This document shows positions 17,378-26,396 of a DNA stretch of 64,000 bases, piece by piece (position 1 is the first letter of the stretch; each line of letters starts with the position of its first letter). The notes beneath the pieces are model-generated. The model searched no databases. It had not been told where the DNA came from and saw nothing but the letters and a program-made list of their open reading frames with translations. Position numbers and translations under genes: made by a program. The stretch is taken from contig NZ_AUED01000004.1 in NCBI RefSeq assembly GCF_000425805.1, positions 124,001-188,000 of the forward strand. Direction: 5' to 3'. The stretch comes from Pseudomonas vranovensis DSM 16006 (lineage in GTDB: Bacteria > Pseudomonadota > Gammaproteobacteria > Pseudomonadales > Pseudomonadaceae).

Positions 17378-18805
17378 TTAAAGTGAATTCAGGAACGCCA
17401 GCAACGCGGCGCGTTGCTCGGCATTGAAGGTCAAGACATGCTGCTTGGCCGCTTCGGCTTCGCCGCCGTGCCAGAGCACGGCTTCGAGCAGGTTGCGGGC
17501 GCGGCCATCGTGAAGTAACTGGGTGTGACCGCTGACGGTCTGGGTCAGGCCGATACCCCACAAGGGGGGCGTACGCCAGTCCTGGCCGCCGGCCTTGAAC
17601 TCGGTGCGGTTATCGGCAAGGCCTGGGCCCATGTCGTGCAACAGCAGGTCGCTGTAGGGACGAATCAACTGATTGGCCAGCTCCGGTTCGGCGACATCGG
17701 CAGCGGTGGTGAAGCGTGGCGTGTGGCAGCTTTGGCAACCGGCCTGGTGGAACAGGTTCTTGCCGGCCAGCACCTGGGGCGAGTCGACGTCCTGGCGGAT
17801 CGGCACCGCCAGGTTGCGGGTGTAGAACAGCACCAGGCGCAGGATGTTTTCGCTGACTTCCTGATCGCCATTGGCTCCGTTGCCGCTGGGCGCATTGAGG
17901 CAGTCGAGCTGGGCCGGGGTGCAGTCGTCCATCGGCCGCAGGCGGGTGGTCAGGCCCATGTCGCCGGAGAACGCATGCACGTTCTGCTGGTTGACGTTGG
18001 GTTGCCCGGCCTTCCAGCCAAAGCGGCCCATGACGGTCTTGCCCTGGGCATCGTCCCATACCTGGTTGGGCCGGCCACGGATGCCATCGCCGTTGCGGTC
18101 ATCGGGGTCGGCATTGGCCAACAGTGCAGCCTCGGGGATGGCTTCGAGCAGGCCCAGGCCGATCATCGGCGGGGCGACGCGGGCGGACAAACGCGTGTCG
18201 GGGTGCATGGGCCCATAACCCAGTTGGGTGATCTTCAGCGTGGGCTGGCGCAGTTCCACGGTGGTGCCGTCCTTGAAGGTGACCGGCACCGGGGAATACT
18301 CGACCCGCACCTTGCCTTCGGGGGCTACGCCGGGCACGGCCATGTCCTGGAACTGGCCGCCGTAGACCGGTTCGGGAACGATGCCCAGTTGTTCGATGAC
18401 CTTGGCGTATTGGGGCTGGTCGGGAATCGACAGGCGCACCAGCATCGACACGGCGTGCTTGGCGTTGGGGCCAGGTGGGTGGCCGCGGCCGTCTTTGATG
18501 TGGCAGTTCTGGCAGGCGTTGGTGTTGAACAGTGGCCCCAGGCCGTCACGGGCGGTGGTGGTGGCGGGGGCGATGACCCAGGGGTTGCGAAAGAAGCTGT
18601 TGCCGACGCTGAAGTCCAGGCGCCGGCTGGGCGCGAGGTTGGCGGAAGGCATGGAATAAGCATTCTGGTCGCGTTTGTTGACCGTCGTCTTGCCGCCGCC
18701 CAGGGCTTCGCCGGGCTCGGCCTGGGTGAAACGCGGGGCGTCGTCGCAGCCTGCCAGGCTGATGGCCAGCAGCAGGGGACTTAGGCGGTGAAGCAACGAG
18801 GACAT
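17378..18805 (-). CDS. DUF1111 di-haem (thiol-oxidoreductase-type) lipoprotein
   Basis: A 475-residue exported c-type cytochrome-like protein. Lipobox LAISLAGC is near residue 21. Two CxxCH haem-attachment sites are visible: CQNCHIKDGRGH in the N-terminal third and CQSCHTPRFT in the C-terminal third. The family is annotated as thiol oxidoreductase and is related to di-haem cytochrome peroxidases. Placed between two imelysin genes, it could oxidise or reduce iron or copper for uptake in the periplasm; that is inference. The start is ATG 18805, with AGGA just upstream; a TTG six nt further up is possible. Confidence 0.87.
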   Translation of the reverse strand: MSSLLHRLSPLLLAISLAGCDDAPRFTQAEPGEALGGGKTTVNKRDQNAYSMPSANLAPSRRLDFSVGNSFFRNPWVIAPATTTARDGLGPLFNTNACQNCHIKDGRGHPPGPNAKHAVSMLVRLSIPDQPQYAKVIEQLGIVPEPVYGGQFQDMAVPGVAPEGKVRVEYSPVPVTFKDGTTVELRQPTLKITQLGYGPMHPDTRLSARVAPPMIGLGLLEAIPEAALLANADPDDRNGDGIRGRPNQVWDDAQGKTVMGRFGWKAGQPNVNQQNVHAFSGDMGLTTRLRPMDDCTPAQLDCLNAPSGNGANGDQEVSENILRLVLFYTRNLAVPIRQDVDSPQVLAGKNLFHQAGCQSCHTPRFTTAADVAEPELANQLIRPYSDLLLHDMGPGLADNRTEFKAGGQDWRTPPLWGIGLTQTVSGHTQLLHDGRARNLLEAVLWHGGEAEAAKQHVLTFNAEQRAALLAFLNSL

Positions 18806-18918
18806 CGACAATCCTGGGGCTTGGGGTAAAAACCGGCGTGCAAGCTTAGCAGGCTAAGGGACATCGAATAAGAGGGATTTGCGTTTGGCAGATGAAATCG
18901 GTGTTATCTGGGGGCGTG

Positions 18919-19011
18919 CTGAAGGAGCGGGCTTGCCCCGCGATGAGCAATTCAGGCGATAGCGAATGTGTTGGCTTTACTGGCCATCGCGGGGCAAGCC
19001 CGCGCCTTCAG
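18919..19011. repeat. REP inverted pair
   Basis: CTGAAGGAGCGGGCTTGCCC...CGATG and its inverted partner CATCGCGGGGCAAGCCCGCG...CTTCAG face each other over about 35 nt. This is the common Pseudomonas REP arrangement (BIME-like) and sits in the intergenic space between the two imelysin-cluster transcripts. Confidence 0.75.
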
Positions 19012-19025
19012 TTTGTTCTGCGCAG

Positions 19026-19055
19026 AAAAAAGGCGACCTGAAGGTCGCCTTTTTT
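19026..19055 (-). terminator. Rho-independent terminator after the icmP-like gene
   Basis: GGCGACC and GGTCGCC pair across TGAA, with T-runs on both strands. It lies 15 nt past the icmP-like stop, so this gene may be transcribed separately from the three genes further on. Confidence 0.85.
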
Positions 19056-19069
19056 GCCCAGCCGCAGTA

Positions 19070-20401
19070 TCAGAACTCGTGATCAGCAGTATCCGGGTTC
19101 AGGTTGGCAATGCCCAGCTTGCCTGCAGCCTGCTCGATGGCACCGGTCTGCTTGACCAGCGAGGCGATGGCGTCGCGCACGATCTGGTTGCCGGCGGTGT
19201 TGTCGGCAGCGATCAGCTGGTCGTAGTGCTCACCCTTGTTGGCGTGATCGACGATGACCTGGATCTTCGCTTCAGTGGCTTCGAGGTCGGCCTTGAGGGT
19301 GGCGTCGGTGGCCGGGTCGATCTTGGCGACCAGTGACGACAGGCTCGGGCCGGTCATCTTGGTGCCGTCGGCGCGCAGGTACTCGCCCAGGTAGACGTTG
19401 CGGATGCCCTTGGCGTCGTAGAAGTGCGAGTAGTGGGTGTTGTCGCTGAAGCAGTCGTGTTCGTCTTCAGGGGAGTTGGCTTCCAGGGAAACCTTCATGC
19501 GCTCGCCCGCCAGTTCGCCCAGCGACAGGCTGCCCATGCCGAACAGCATTTTGCGCAGGCCGTCGGTGACAGGCTCGGCTTCGAGGGTGGCGCGGTAGTT
19601 GGTGGCGACGTTCGGCGCCCAGTTGCCGACCATTTCTTCAAGGTCGCTGACCAGCAGTTGGGTCACGGCCTTGAGGTAGGCGCGGCGGCGCTCGTTGTGG
19701 CCGCCAGTGGCGCCTTGGCCTTCCAGGTAGTCGGAGGCAGGACGGGCGCCGGCGCCTGGGCCGGTGCCGTTCAGGTCCTGGCCCCAGAGCAGGAATTCGA
19801 TGGCGTGGTAGCCGGTGGCAACGTTGGCTTCGGAACCGCCCAGCTCGTTGAGGCTGGCGAGTTTCTCCGGGGTGATTTCCTTGACGTCGATCTTGTCTTC
19901 GCCAACCTGGATTTCTGTGTTGGCGATGATGTTGGCCGAAGCACCCGGGTTACCCAGGGCGTGCTCGTAGCTGGCGTCGACGTAGTCGATCAGGCCTTCG
20001 TCCAGCGGCCAGGCGTTCACTTGGCCTTCCCAGTCGTCGACGATGGTGTTGCCGAAGCGGAACACTTCGCTCTGCAGGTATGGAACGCGCGCAGCTACCC
20101 AGGCGGCCTTGGCGGCTTTCAGGGTTTCGTCGTTGGGTTTGGCGAGGAAGGCATCGATGGCGGTCTGCAGGGTTTTCGCGGTGCTCAACGAGTCGCTGTA
20201 CACGGCGTGGACCATGTCGGCGTAGTGCTTGACCACGGCCTTGGCGGCGGCCTCGTCGACGGCACCAGCAGCCGGTGCCGCTGCGCTGGCGGCAGGCGCT
20301 TGGGCTTGCGGTGCGGCGGCCTTGTCCTTGTCGTCGCCGCAACCGGCGAGAGAGATGGCAATGGCCAACAGACTGGCGGTGGCCAGAGGCATACGAATCA
20401 T
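19070..20401 (-). CDS. icmP: Imelysin / IcmP-like iron-regulated lipoprotein
   Basis: A 443-residue lipoprotein (lipobox ISLAGC) with an Ala/Pro/Gln-rich linker after the Cys, then an imelysin domain containing the intact metal-binding GxHxxE motif in GYHAIEFLLWG and HDCFSDNTHYSHFYD further on. The P. aeruginosa homologue in this place is IcmP, first described as an insulin-cleaving metalloprotease; other family members are iron-regulated. It probably acts in periplasmic iron handling. The start is ATG 20401. About 60 nt upstream is a Fur-like palindrome. It is followed by a terminator and REP pair before the rest of the cluster. Confidence 0.87.
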   Translation of the reverse strand: MIRMPLATASLLAIAISLAGCGDDKDKAAAPQAQAPAASAAAPAAGAVDEAAAKAVVKHYADMVHAVYSDSLSTAKTLQTAIDAFLAKPNDETLKAAKAAWVAARVPYLQSEVFRFGNTIVDDWEGQVNAWPLDEGLIDYVDASYEHALGNPGASANIIANTEIQVGEDKIDVKEITPEKLASLNELGGSEANVATGYHAIEFLLWGQDLNGTGPGAGARPASDYLEGQGATGGHNERRRAYLKAVTQLLVSDLEEMVGNWAPNVATNYRATLEAEPVTDGLRKMLFGMGSLSLGELAGERMKVSLEANSPEDEHDCFSDNTHYSHFYDAKGIRNVYLGEYLRADGTKMTGPSLSSLVAKIDPATDATLKADLEATEAKIQVIVDHANKGEHYDQLIAADNTAGNQIVRDAIASLVKQTGAIEQAAGKLGIANLNPDTADHEF

Positions 20402-20462
20402 GGTGAATTCCTGCGTCGAGAGGTTGGACACGCGTACCGGGGTACGCAAAGCTGCAACATAA

Positions 20463-20477
20463 TGCGAAAGATTTGCA
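20463..20477. promoter_or_regulatory. Candidate Fur-type operator of icmP
   Basis: TGCGAAAGATTTGCA is a near-perfect 15-bp palindrome with the TGCNAAN core, inside AT-rich DNA 62-76 nt upstream of the start. Fur is the likely binder because the family is iron-regulated, but the match to the classic box is only partial. Confidence 0.35.
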
Positions 20478-20549
20478 TTTTGTGTAAAGGGGCAGTCACG
20501 TAAATATTCAAATGCGTGGTTATGCCCGTTTGCTCAATGCCGGTGGGGG

Positions 20550-22601
20550 TTACAGAATTGAAAGCTGGTTGCGTTGCGCCTGCTTGAGGAAGGCTGTCAG
20601 CTCCCGTGCGGGCAAGGGCTTGCTGTAGTGGTAGCCCTGACCTTCGTGGCAGCCCTGGGCAATGATGTAGGCTTCCTGCTCTGCGGTTTCCACGCCCTCG
20701 GCGATGACCTGCATGCCCAGGCTCTTGCCCAGCTGGATGATGGCGCGAACGATGGTGGCATCGTCGTCGTCATCGAGCAGGTCCTGGACGAAGCTCTTGT
20801 CGATCTTGATCTTGTCCAGCGGCAGCGATTTCAAATAGCTGAGCGAGGAGTAGCCGGTACCGAAGTCGTCGATGGCAATCAGGGCGCCGGAACGACGCAG
20901 GCTCAGCAGGTGCTGGGCGGCGGTGCTGATGTCTTCCATCAGGCCGGTCTCGGTGACTTCCAGCTCCAGGCTGCGCGGCGGCAGGCGGTAGATCTGCAGC
21001 AGGTTGTTGACCACCCGCGGTAGTTCATTGTGGTGCAGTTGCACTGTCGACAGATTGACCGCCATGCGCAATTCGCTGAAGCCCTGGTCGTGCCATTCGC
21101 GCAATTGCCGGCACGCCTGGTCGAGCACCCACTCACCAATGCTGATGATGTTGCCGTTCTGCTCGGCCAGGGGAATGAACTGGTCAGGCGGGACCATGCC
21201 CAATTCCGGATGTTGCCAGCGCAACAGGGCTTCGACGCCGACCACACGCTGGTCGCGGTAGCTTATTTGCGGTTGATACACCAGGTACAACTGGTTGCGT
21301 GGCAGGGCTTCGCGCAGGTCTTTTTCCAGTTCGCGACGGCGGCGCATCTCGCTGTCGACGCTGGCGATATAAAACTGGTAGCGATTGCGCGAGCGAGTCT
21401 TGGCCAGGGTCATGGTCTGTTCGGCTTTTTGCAGCAGCTTCTCGGTGCTGTCGCCGTCTTCGGGGAACAGGGTGATGCCGATGGTGGCGCGCAGGCGGAT
21501 TTCCTGGTGGTCGAGGGCGAAGGGCGCCTCCAGGTCATCGAGGATGCTCTGGGCCAGTTCCGCCGCCTCGTAGGGTTGTTCGATATCGGCCTGCACCAGT
21601 GCAAACTGATCGCCACCCAGGCGCGCCAGGGCGCCGAGCCTGCCACTGTGGGCACGCAGGCGATCGGCCAGGGCCAGCAGCAATTGGTCACCGGTCTGAT
21701 AGCTGAATTGCTCGTTGATGCCCTTGAAGTCGTCAAGGCCGACACACAGTACGGCCACCCGGCGCTGCAGGCGGCCGGCATCGACCAGGATCTTGTCCAG
21801 TTGCTGTTGCAGTTGCTGGCGATTGGGCAGGCCGGTGAGAAAGTCGTACTGGGCCATGCGCAGCAGACTGTTCTCGGCCTCATGGCGCAGATGGGTGTTG
21901 CGCTCGATGGAGGCCAGCAACTGGTTGGCCGTGTTGACCCATAGCCCCAGTTCGTTGCGTTCGTGGCCCTTGATCAGCGGAATCTGGTGCTGGCTGGGGC
22001 GGTCGGGGTTGATCTGGGTGAGGTGCTCGATGATCTTCGACAGCGGTTTGGTCAGCATCCAGTGGTAGACCAGGTACAGCACCAGGCCCATGGCCAAGGC
22101 GCGCAGTACCCCGGAAATGAAGATGATCACCGAGTTGACCAGAAACCCTTTGCCGTAGCTGGCAGTGTCCAGGGTGATGCTCAGGTCGCCGTAGTATTCG
22201 CTATAGGGGCCGCGGCCCACCAGTTGCGTGGTAAAGGTGCGTTCCTGGCCCAGGATCAGGTCGGTCAGCCAGCGAGTCGGGGATTCCTGCAGCGGACGGT
22301 TTTTCTCCGCCAGCATGGTTTCATTGGGATGGCCGATGGAGGCCATGCGCACCGACTCATCCTGAAACAACCCTTCCATGACCTGCATGCCCATTTCCTT
22401 GTCCAGGCTGTAGACGGCCTGGGTGGAGGGGTCGCGGAACATGTCGAGGATTCGCTGGGCGTCGTTGGCCACTGCCTGACGAGTCTTGTAGGCATCGAAG
22501 ACGATCTGCGCACAACTGAGGACGACACCGACCACCAGTGCCGAGAGCAGTACAACCCTGAGCAACTTGACCGATAAGCTGTTCTTGAGTTCCAGCTTCA
22601 A
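20550..22601 (-). CDS. bifA: BifA c-di-GMP phosphodiesterase (GGDQF-EAL)
   Basis: A 683-residue inner-membrane protein with TM1 near the N-terminus, a periplasmic domain (about 40-155), TM2, a HAMP-like linker, a GGDEF domain degenerated to LGGDQFALV, and a C-terminal EAL domain with EALLRW, NLS and DDFGTGYSSLSYLK motifs, which are those of active phosphodiesterases. BifA lowers c-di-GMP and so controls the biofilm-to-motility switch. GGDQF is the form known for BifA, so cyclase activity is not expected. I chose the TTG at 22601 because AAGGA lies 7 nt upstream; ATG starts at 22634/22631 have no ribosome site but are possible. It sits downstream of sodB as in other pseudomonads. Confidence 0.92.
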   Translation of the reverse strand: MKLELKNSLSVKLLRVVLLSALVVGVVLSCAQIVFDAYKTRQAVANDAQRILDMFRDPSTQAVYSLDKEMGMQVMEGLFQDESVRMASIGHPNETMLAEKNRPLQESPTRWLTDLILGQERTFTTQLVGRGPYSEYYGDLSITLDTASYGKGFLVNSVIIFISGVLRALAMGLVLYLVYHWMLTKPLSKIIEHLTQINPDRPSQHQIPLIKGHERNELGLWVNTANQLLASIERNTHLRHEAENSLLRMAQYDFLTGLPNRQQLQQQLDKILVDAGRLQRRVAVLCVGLDDFKGINEQFSYQTGDQLLLALADRLRAHSGRLGALARLGGDQFALVQADIEQPYEAAELAQSILDDLEAPFALDHQEIRLRATIGITLFPEDGDSTEKLLQKAEQTMTLAKTRSRNRYQFYIASVDSEMRRRRELEKDLREALPRNQLYLVYQPQISYRDQRVVGVEALLRWQHPELGMVPPDQFIPLAEQNGNIISIGEWVLDQACRQLREWHDQGFSELRMAVNLSTVQLHHNELPRVVNNLLQIYRLPPRSLELEVTETGLMEDISTAAQHLLSLRRSGALIAIDDFGTGYSSLSYLKSLPLDKIKIDKSFVQDLLDDDDDATIVRAIIQLGKSLGMQVIAEGVETAEQEAYIIAQGCHEGQGYHYSKPLPARELTAFLKQAQRNQLSIL

Positions 22602-22822
22602 TGGGGTTTCCTTAATCCATGCGCGCGGCATCATTTTGCCATCAATCTTGGCAATCCACTATCAGCCGTTGGCAGAGCCCGACCCCCTTCCGGCGTCGAT
22701 GTCCTGTCACCTCTGTATCGGTTCCCGACCTTGCGACTTTAATTGCGGGAATTATCCTTCCCAACGTTTGATGTTAGCGCGGTATCCGCCTGGAGCAAGA
22801 ACCTCAGGGGTTGGGGCAGGCG

Positions 22823-22851
22823 AAAAAAAACCCGGACTGGCCGGGTTTTTT
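22823..22851 (-). terminator. Rho-independent terminator of sodB
   Basis: CCCGG and CCGGG pair across ACTGG, flanked by eight A upstream and six T downstream on the plus strand. It begins 15 nt past the sodB stop. Confidence 0.88.
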
Positions 22852-22865
22852 ATCACTGGTTTCGC

Positions 22866-23462
22866 TTAGGCAGTGAAGGTCTTGCCTTCGAACTGCTCAG
22901 CGACGAACGTCCAGTTGACCAGGTTCCAGAATGCCTCGACATACTTTGGACGCAGGTTGCGGTAGTCGATGTAGTAGGCGTGCTCCCAGACGTCGCAGGT
23001 CAGCAGTGGGGTGTCGCCGCTGGTCAGCGGGCAACCGGCACCGATGGTGCTGGCCAGGGCCAGGGAACCGTCAGCCTTCTTCACCAGCCAGCCCCAGCCG
23101 GAACCGAAGGTGCCGACGGAAGTCTTGGTGAACTCTTCCTTGAACTTGTCGAAAGAACCGAACGCAGCGTTGATGGCTTCAGCCAGGGCGCCGGTTGGTT
23201 GGCCGCCGGCGTTAGGGGCCAGGCAGTTCCAGTAGAAGGTGTGGTTCCAGACTTGAGCGGCGTTGTTGAAGATACCGCCCGAGGAGGTCTTGACGATCTC
23301 TTCCAGGGTCTTGCCTTCGAACTCGGTGCCTGGCACCAGGTTGTTCAGGTTCACGACATAGGTGTTGTGGTGCTTGTCGTGGTGGTATTCCAGGGTTTCC
23401 TTGGAAATATGCGGCTGCAGGGCGTCGTGTGCGTAAGGCAGCGGCGGCAATTCAAAAGCCAT
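22866..23462 (-). CDS. sodB: Iron superoxide dismutase SodB
   Basis: A 198-residue cytosolic enzyme that converts superoxide to oxygen and hydrogen peroxide. The iron ligands are visible in order: H27 ([13 protein letters not shown]), H74 in [10 protein letters not shown]157 and H161 in [14 protein letters not shown]. The residue pattern [14 protein letters not shown] and FGSGWGWL fits Fe- rather than Mn-type. The start is ATG 23462 behind AGGAGA. It is a single-gene unit ending at a strong terminator, next to bifA, the usual Pseudomonas order. Codon use is biased as in highly expressed genes. Confidence 0.97.
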   Translation of the reverse strand: MAFELPPLPYAHDALQPHISKETLEYHHDKHHNTYVVNLNNLVPGTEFEGKTLEEIVKTSSGGIFNNAAQVWNHTFYWNCLAPNAGGQPTGALAEAINAAFGSFDKFKEEFTKTSVGTFGSGWGWLVKKADGSLALASTIGAGCPLTSGDTPLLTCDVWEHAYYIDYRNLRPKYVEAFWNLVNWTFVAEQFEGKTFTA

Positions 23463-23650
23463 GGTGATTCTCCTAATCAGGTCTGTTGCGGTGAGCGCAA
23501 GGCCGATCACGGGCGGCCGGAGTGCGTCGGGGAGTTTTTACTCTTTGCGACGCAAGGGCAGGATCATAGCACCGGGCCCTGGGCATAACCACGCAACAAG
23601 TGTACGGGAAAGAGGTTCCAGAGCCTTCGCCACCGCCAGACGAGTGGTGT

Positions 23651-24250
23651 TCAGGTGAGGATCAACTGGGCCGCCACGGCGAACATCATCACCGCCACCA
23701 TCAGGTCGAGCAGGCGCCAGGTGCCGGGACGTGCCAACCAGGGGGCCAGCCAGGCCGCGCCCAGCGCCAGGGTGAAGAACCACAGCAGCGAGGCACTGGC
23801 AGCGCCGGCCACATAGGCACCCGGCACAGCCTGCTGGGCACCCAGCGAGCCGATCAGCAGGACGGTGTCGAGGTATACGTGCGGGTTGAGCAAGGTAACC
23901 GCCAGAGCGCTGAGCAGCACGGCCCGGCGCGAGCGCAGGCCCTGGCCTTCCGTCTGTTGCAGGCTCTGGGTCGAGCAGGCGCGCAGCAGCGCCTTGCTGC
24001 CGTACCAGATCAGGAACACAGCGCCCCCCCAACGGGCCACGGCCAGCAAGGTCGGGTTCTGGGCCAGTACCGTGGCCAGGCCGAACACCCCGGCAGCGAC
24101 CAGAAGGGCGTCACAGAACACGCACAGGGCGGCCACCGGCAGGTGATGTTCACGGCGCAGGCTCTGGGCCAGGACGAAAGCGTTCTGGGTGCCGATTGCC
24201 ATGATCAGGCCGAAGGCGACCAGCAGGCCGTTCAGGTAGCTTTGCCACAT
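23651..24250 (-). CDS. LysE/ArgO-family amino-acid exporter
   Basis: A 199-residue inner-membrane transporter with six hydrophobic helices and the LysE signature at the N-terminus (GLIMAIGTQNAFVLAQSLRREH) plus ALAVTLLNPHVYLDTVLL. The family exports basic amino acids such as lysine, arginine or their toxic analogues. It is divergent from an ArgP-type LysR regulator, the classic regulator-exporter pair, so arginine/lysine export is the likely role. The start is ATG 24250, with GGAG 8 nt upstream; a GTG at 24259 is an alternative. Confidence 0.9.
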   Translation of the reverse strand: MWQSYLNGLLVAFGLIMAIGTQNAFVLAQSLRREHHLPVAALCVFCDALLVAAGVFGLATVLAQNPTLLAVARWGGAVFLIWYGSKALLRACSTQSLQQTEGQGLRSRRAVLLSALAVTLLNPHVYLDTVLLIGSLGAQQAVPGAYVAGAASASLLWFFTLALGAAWLAPWLARPGTWRLLDLMVAVMMFAVAAQLILT

Positions 24251-24372
24251 AGGGGACACTCCGCAGGCGCCAGCAGGACGCGGCGCTTAAAACCAAAGAA
24301 GATGCTGGCCATTCTGGGGGCTGGATCTGTATAAGAAAAACAAATAAAGCTGATCCGGCATTAGGAAAAATA

Positions 24373-25263
24373 ATGTTCGATTACAAACTGCTTTCAGCGC
24401 TCGCCGCCGTCATCGAACAGGCGGGATTCGAGCGTGCCGCCCAGGTGTTGGGGCTGTCGCAGTCGGCGATTTCCCAGCGCATCAAATTGCTCGAAGCGCG
24501 GGTTGGGCAACCGGTGCTGATACGGGCCAACCCGCCCAGCCCTACTGATGTCGGGCGTCAGTTGCTAAACCATGTGCAGCAAGTGCGCCTGCTCGAGCGC
24601 GACCTGCAAAGCCAGGTGCCGGCGCTGAACGAGGAGGGCATGCCCGAACGCCTGCGCATCGCCCTGAACGCCGACAGTCTGGCGACCTGGTGGGCCGGCG
24701 CGGTGGGTGCCTTTTGTGCCGAGCAACAGGTGCTGCTGGACTTGGTGGTAGAGGACCAGGAAGTAGGACTCAAGCGCATGCGTGCCGGTGAAGTGGCGGC
24801 GTGCCTGTGTGGCAGTGAACGGCCGGTGGCGGGGGCACGCAGCTTGCCGTTGGGGGCAATGCGTTACCGGGCTCTGGCCAGCCCGGCGTTCATGGCCCGC
24901 TACTTCCCGCAGGGGTTTGATGCTGCACGACTGCCGCGCGCGCCGGCGCTGGTGTTCGGCCCGGATGATTTCCTGCAGCACCGCTACCTGGCGACCCTGG
25001 GCATCCAGGATGGCTTCCTGCACCACCTGTGCCCGTCGTCCGAGGGGTTCTTGCGCATGACCGAAGCGGGTCTTGGCTGGGGGCTGGTGCCGGAGTTGCA
25101 GGTGCGGGAGCAACTGACCAGTGGCCGCCTGGTAGAAATTTCGGCGGATAAACCCATCGATGTGCCGTTGTACTGGCATCATTGGCGCAATGGCGGGCAA
25201 CTGCTCGCGCAACTGACCGAACATCTGCGCCACACGGCGCGGCAATGGCTGGTGCCCTTGTAG
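24373..25263 (+). CDS. argP: LysR-family regulator ArgP (IciA)
   Basis: A 296-residue transcription factor. It has an N-terminal winged helix-turn-helix (residues ~3-60; AAVIEQAGFERAAQVLGLSQSAISQRIKLLE) and a C-terminal substrate-binding domain (~90-290). ArgP activates the divergent exporter gene when arginine or lysine is abundant. The intergenic region of 122 bp is AT-rich and must hold both promoters. The start is ATG 24373. Closest in pattern to ArgP/IciA among LysR members because of the pairing and of LSQSAISQRIKLLEARVGQP. Confidence 0.9.
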   Translation: MFDYKLLSALAAVIEQAGFERAAQVLGLSQSAISQRIKLLEARVGQPVLIRANPPSPTDVGRQLLNHVQQVRLLERDLQSQVPALNEEGMPERLRIALNADSLATWWAGAVGAFCAEQQVLLDLVVEDQEVGLKRMRAGEVAACLCGSERPVAGARSLPLGAMRYRALASPAFMARYFPQGFDAARLPRAPALVFGPDDFLQHRYLATLGIQDGFLHHLCPSSEGFLRMTEAGLGWGLVPELQVREQLTSGRLVEISADKPIDVPLYWHHWRNGGQLLAQLTEHLRHTARQWLVPL

Positions 25264-25312
25264 GCGTTGGCGGCGTCAGCAGCATCTGAAATCTGGTAAG
25301 GCGGAGTGGTAC

Positions 25313-26308
25313 ATGCGAATTCTGGTCACCGGCGCAAGCGGCTTCATTGGCGGGCGCTTTGCGCGTTTTGCCCTGGAGCAGGGCCTTGAGGTTCGGGTCA
25401 ATGGCCGGCGTGCCGAAGGCGTCGAGCACCTGGTGCGGCGCGGGGCACAGTTTACTCCGGGGGACCTGGGCGATCCGGAACTGGCCCGGCGTGTGTGCCA
25501 GGGCGTCGATGCGGTAGTGCATTGCGCGGGCGCGGTGGGCAACTGGGGGCGCTACCAGGATTTTTACCAAGGCAATGTAGTGGTCACCGAGAACGTGGTC
25601 GAGGCCTGCCTGAAAGAGCATGTGCGCCGCCTGGTCCACCTGTCGTCGCCTTCGATCTACTTCAACGGTCGCTCGCAACGGGACATTCGCGAAGATCAGG
25701 TGCCACGACGCTTTCATGATCACTACGGGTCCACCAAGTACCTGGCCGAGCAGAAAGTTTTCGGCGCCCAGGAGTTCGGCCTTGAAGTGCTGGCCTTGCG
25801 CCCGCGCTTTGTTACCGGCGCCGGGGATGTGAGCATCTTCCCGCGCTTGCTGCAGATGCAGCGCAAGCGTCGCCTGTCCATCATCGGCAACGGCCTGAAC
25901 AAGGTCGATTTCACCAGCGTGCAGAACCTCAACGAAGCGCTGCTCAGCGCACTGTTCGCCGACGAAGAAGCCTTGGGTCAGGCCTACAACATCAGCAACG
26001 GTCATCCGCTGCCGGTGTGGGATGTTGTCAACTATGTGATGCGCCAGATGCAGTTGCCACAGGTCACGCGCTACCGCTCCTATGGCCTGGCCTACAGCCT
26101 GGCGGCCCTGAACGAAGGCGCCTGCATGCTCTGGCCCGGGCGCCCGCAGCCGACCTTGTCGCGCCTGGGCATGCAGGTCATGAGCAAGGACTTCACCCTC
26201 GATATCAGCCGCGCCCGGCATCTGTTGAACTATCGACCGACGGTCAGCCTGTGGTCGGCGCTGGACGAGTTCTGTGGCTGGTGGAAGGCCCAGGATTCGC
26301 AGCACTGA
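25313..26308 (+). CDS. NAD-dependent epimerase/dehydratase (extended SDR, 3beta-HSD-like)
   Basis: A 331-residue oxidoreductase with nucleotide-binding TGASGFIGGRFARFAL at the N-terminus, DLGDPELARRV for adenine binding, SSPSIYFNGRS and the catalytic YGSTK (Y-x3-K) near residue 140. Substrate cannot be read; the family acts on sugar nucleotides or sterol-like ring ketones. The start is ATG 25313, with AAGGCGGAG upstream. It is 49 nt after argP and in the same direction, but no functional link is obvious. The gene is conserved in this place in Pseudomonas. Confidence 0.85.
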   Translation: MRILVTGASGFIGGRFARFALEQGLEVRVNGRRAEGVEHLVRRGAQFTPGDLGDPELARRVCQGVDAVVHCAGAVGNWGRYQDFYQGNVVVTENVVEACLKEHVRRLVHLSSPSIYFNGRSQRDIREDQVPRRFHDHYGSTKYLAEQKVFGAQEFGLEVLALRPRFVTGAGDVSIFPRLLQMQRKRRLSIIGNGLNKVDFTSVQNLNEALLSALFADEEALGQAYNISNGHPLPVWDVVNYVMRQMQLPQVTRYRSYGLAYSLAALNEGACMLWPGRPQPTLSRLGMQVMSKDFTLDISRARHLLNYRPTVSLWSALDEFCGWWKAQDSQH

Positions 26309-26396
26309 ACCCAGGCGTTGGTTTGCGGTCGATCAGAGCGCCGCATAAGCGGTTTATACTAGTGCCCATTTGCTACTACGGCGGTTGAAGGCTCTC

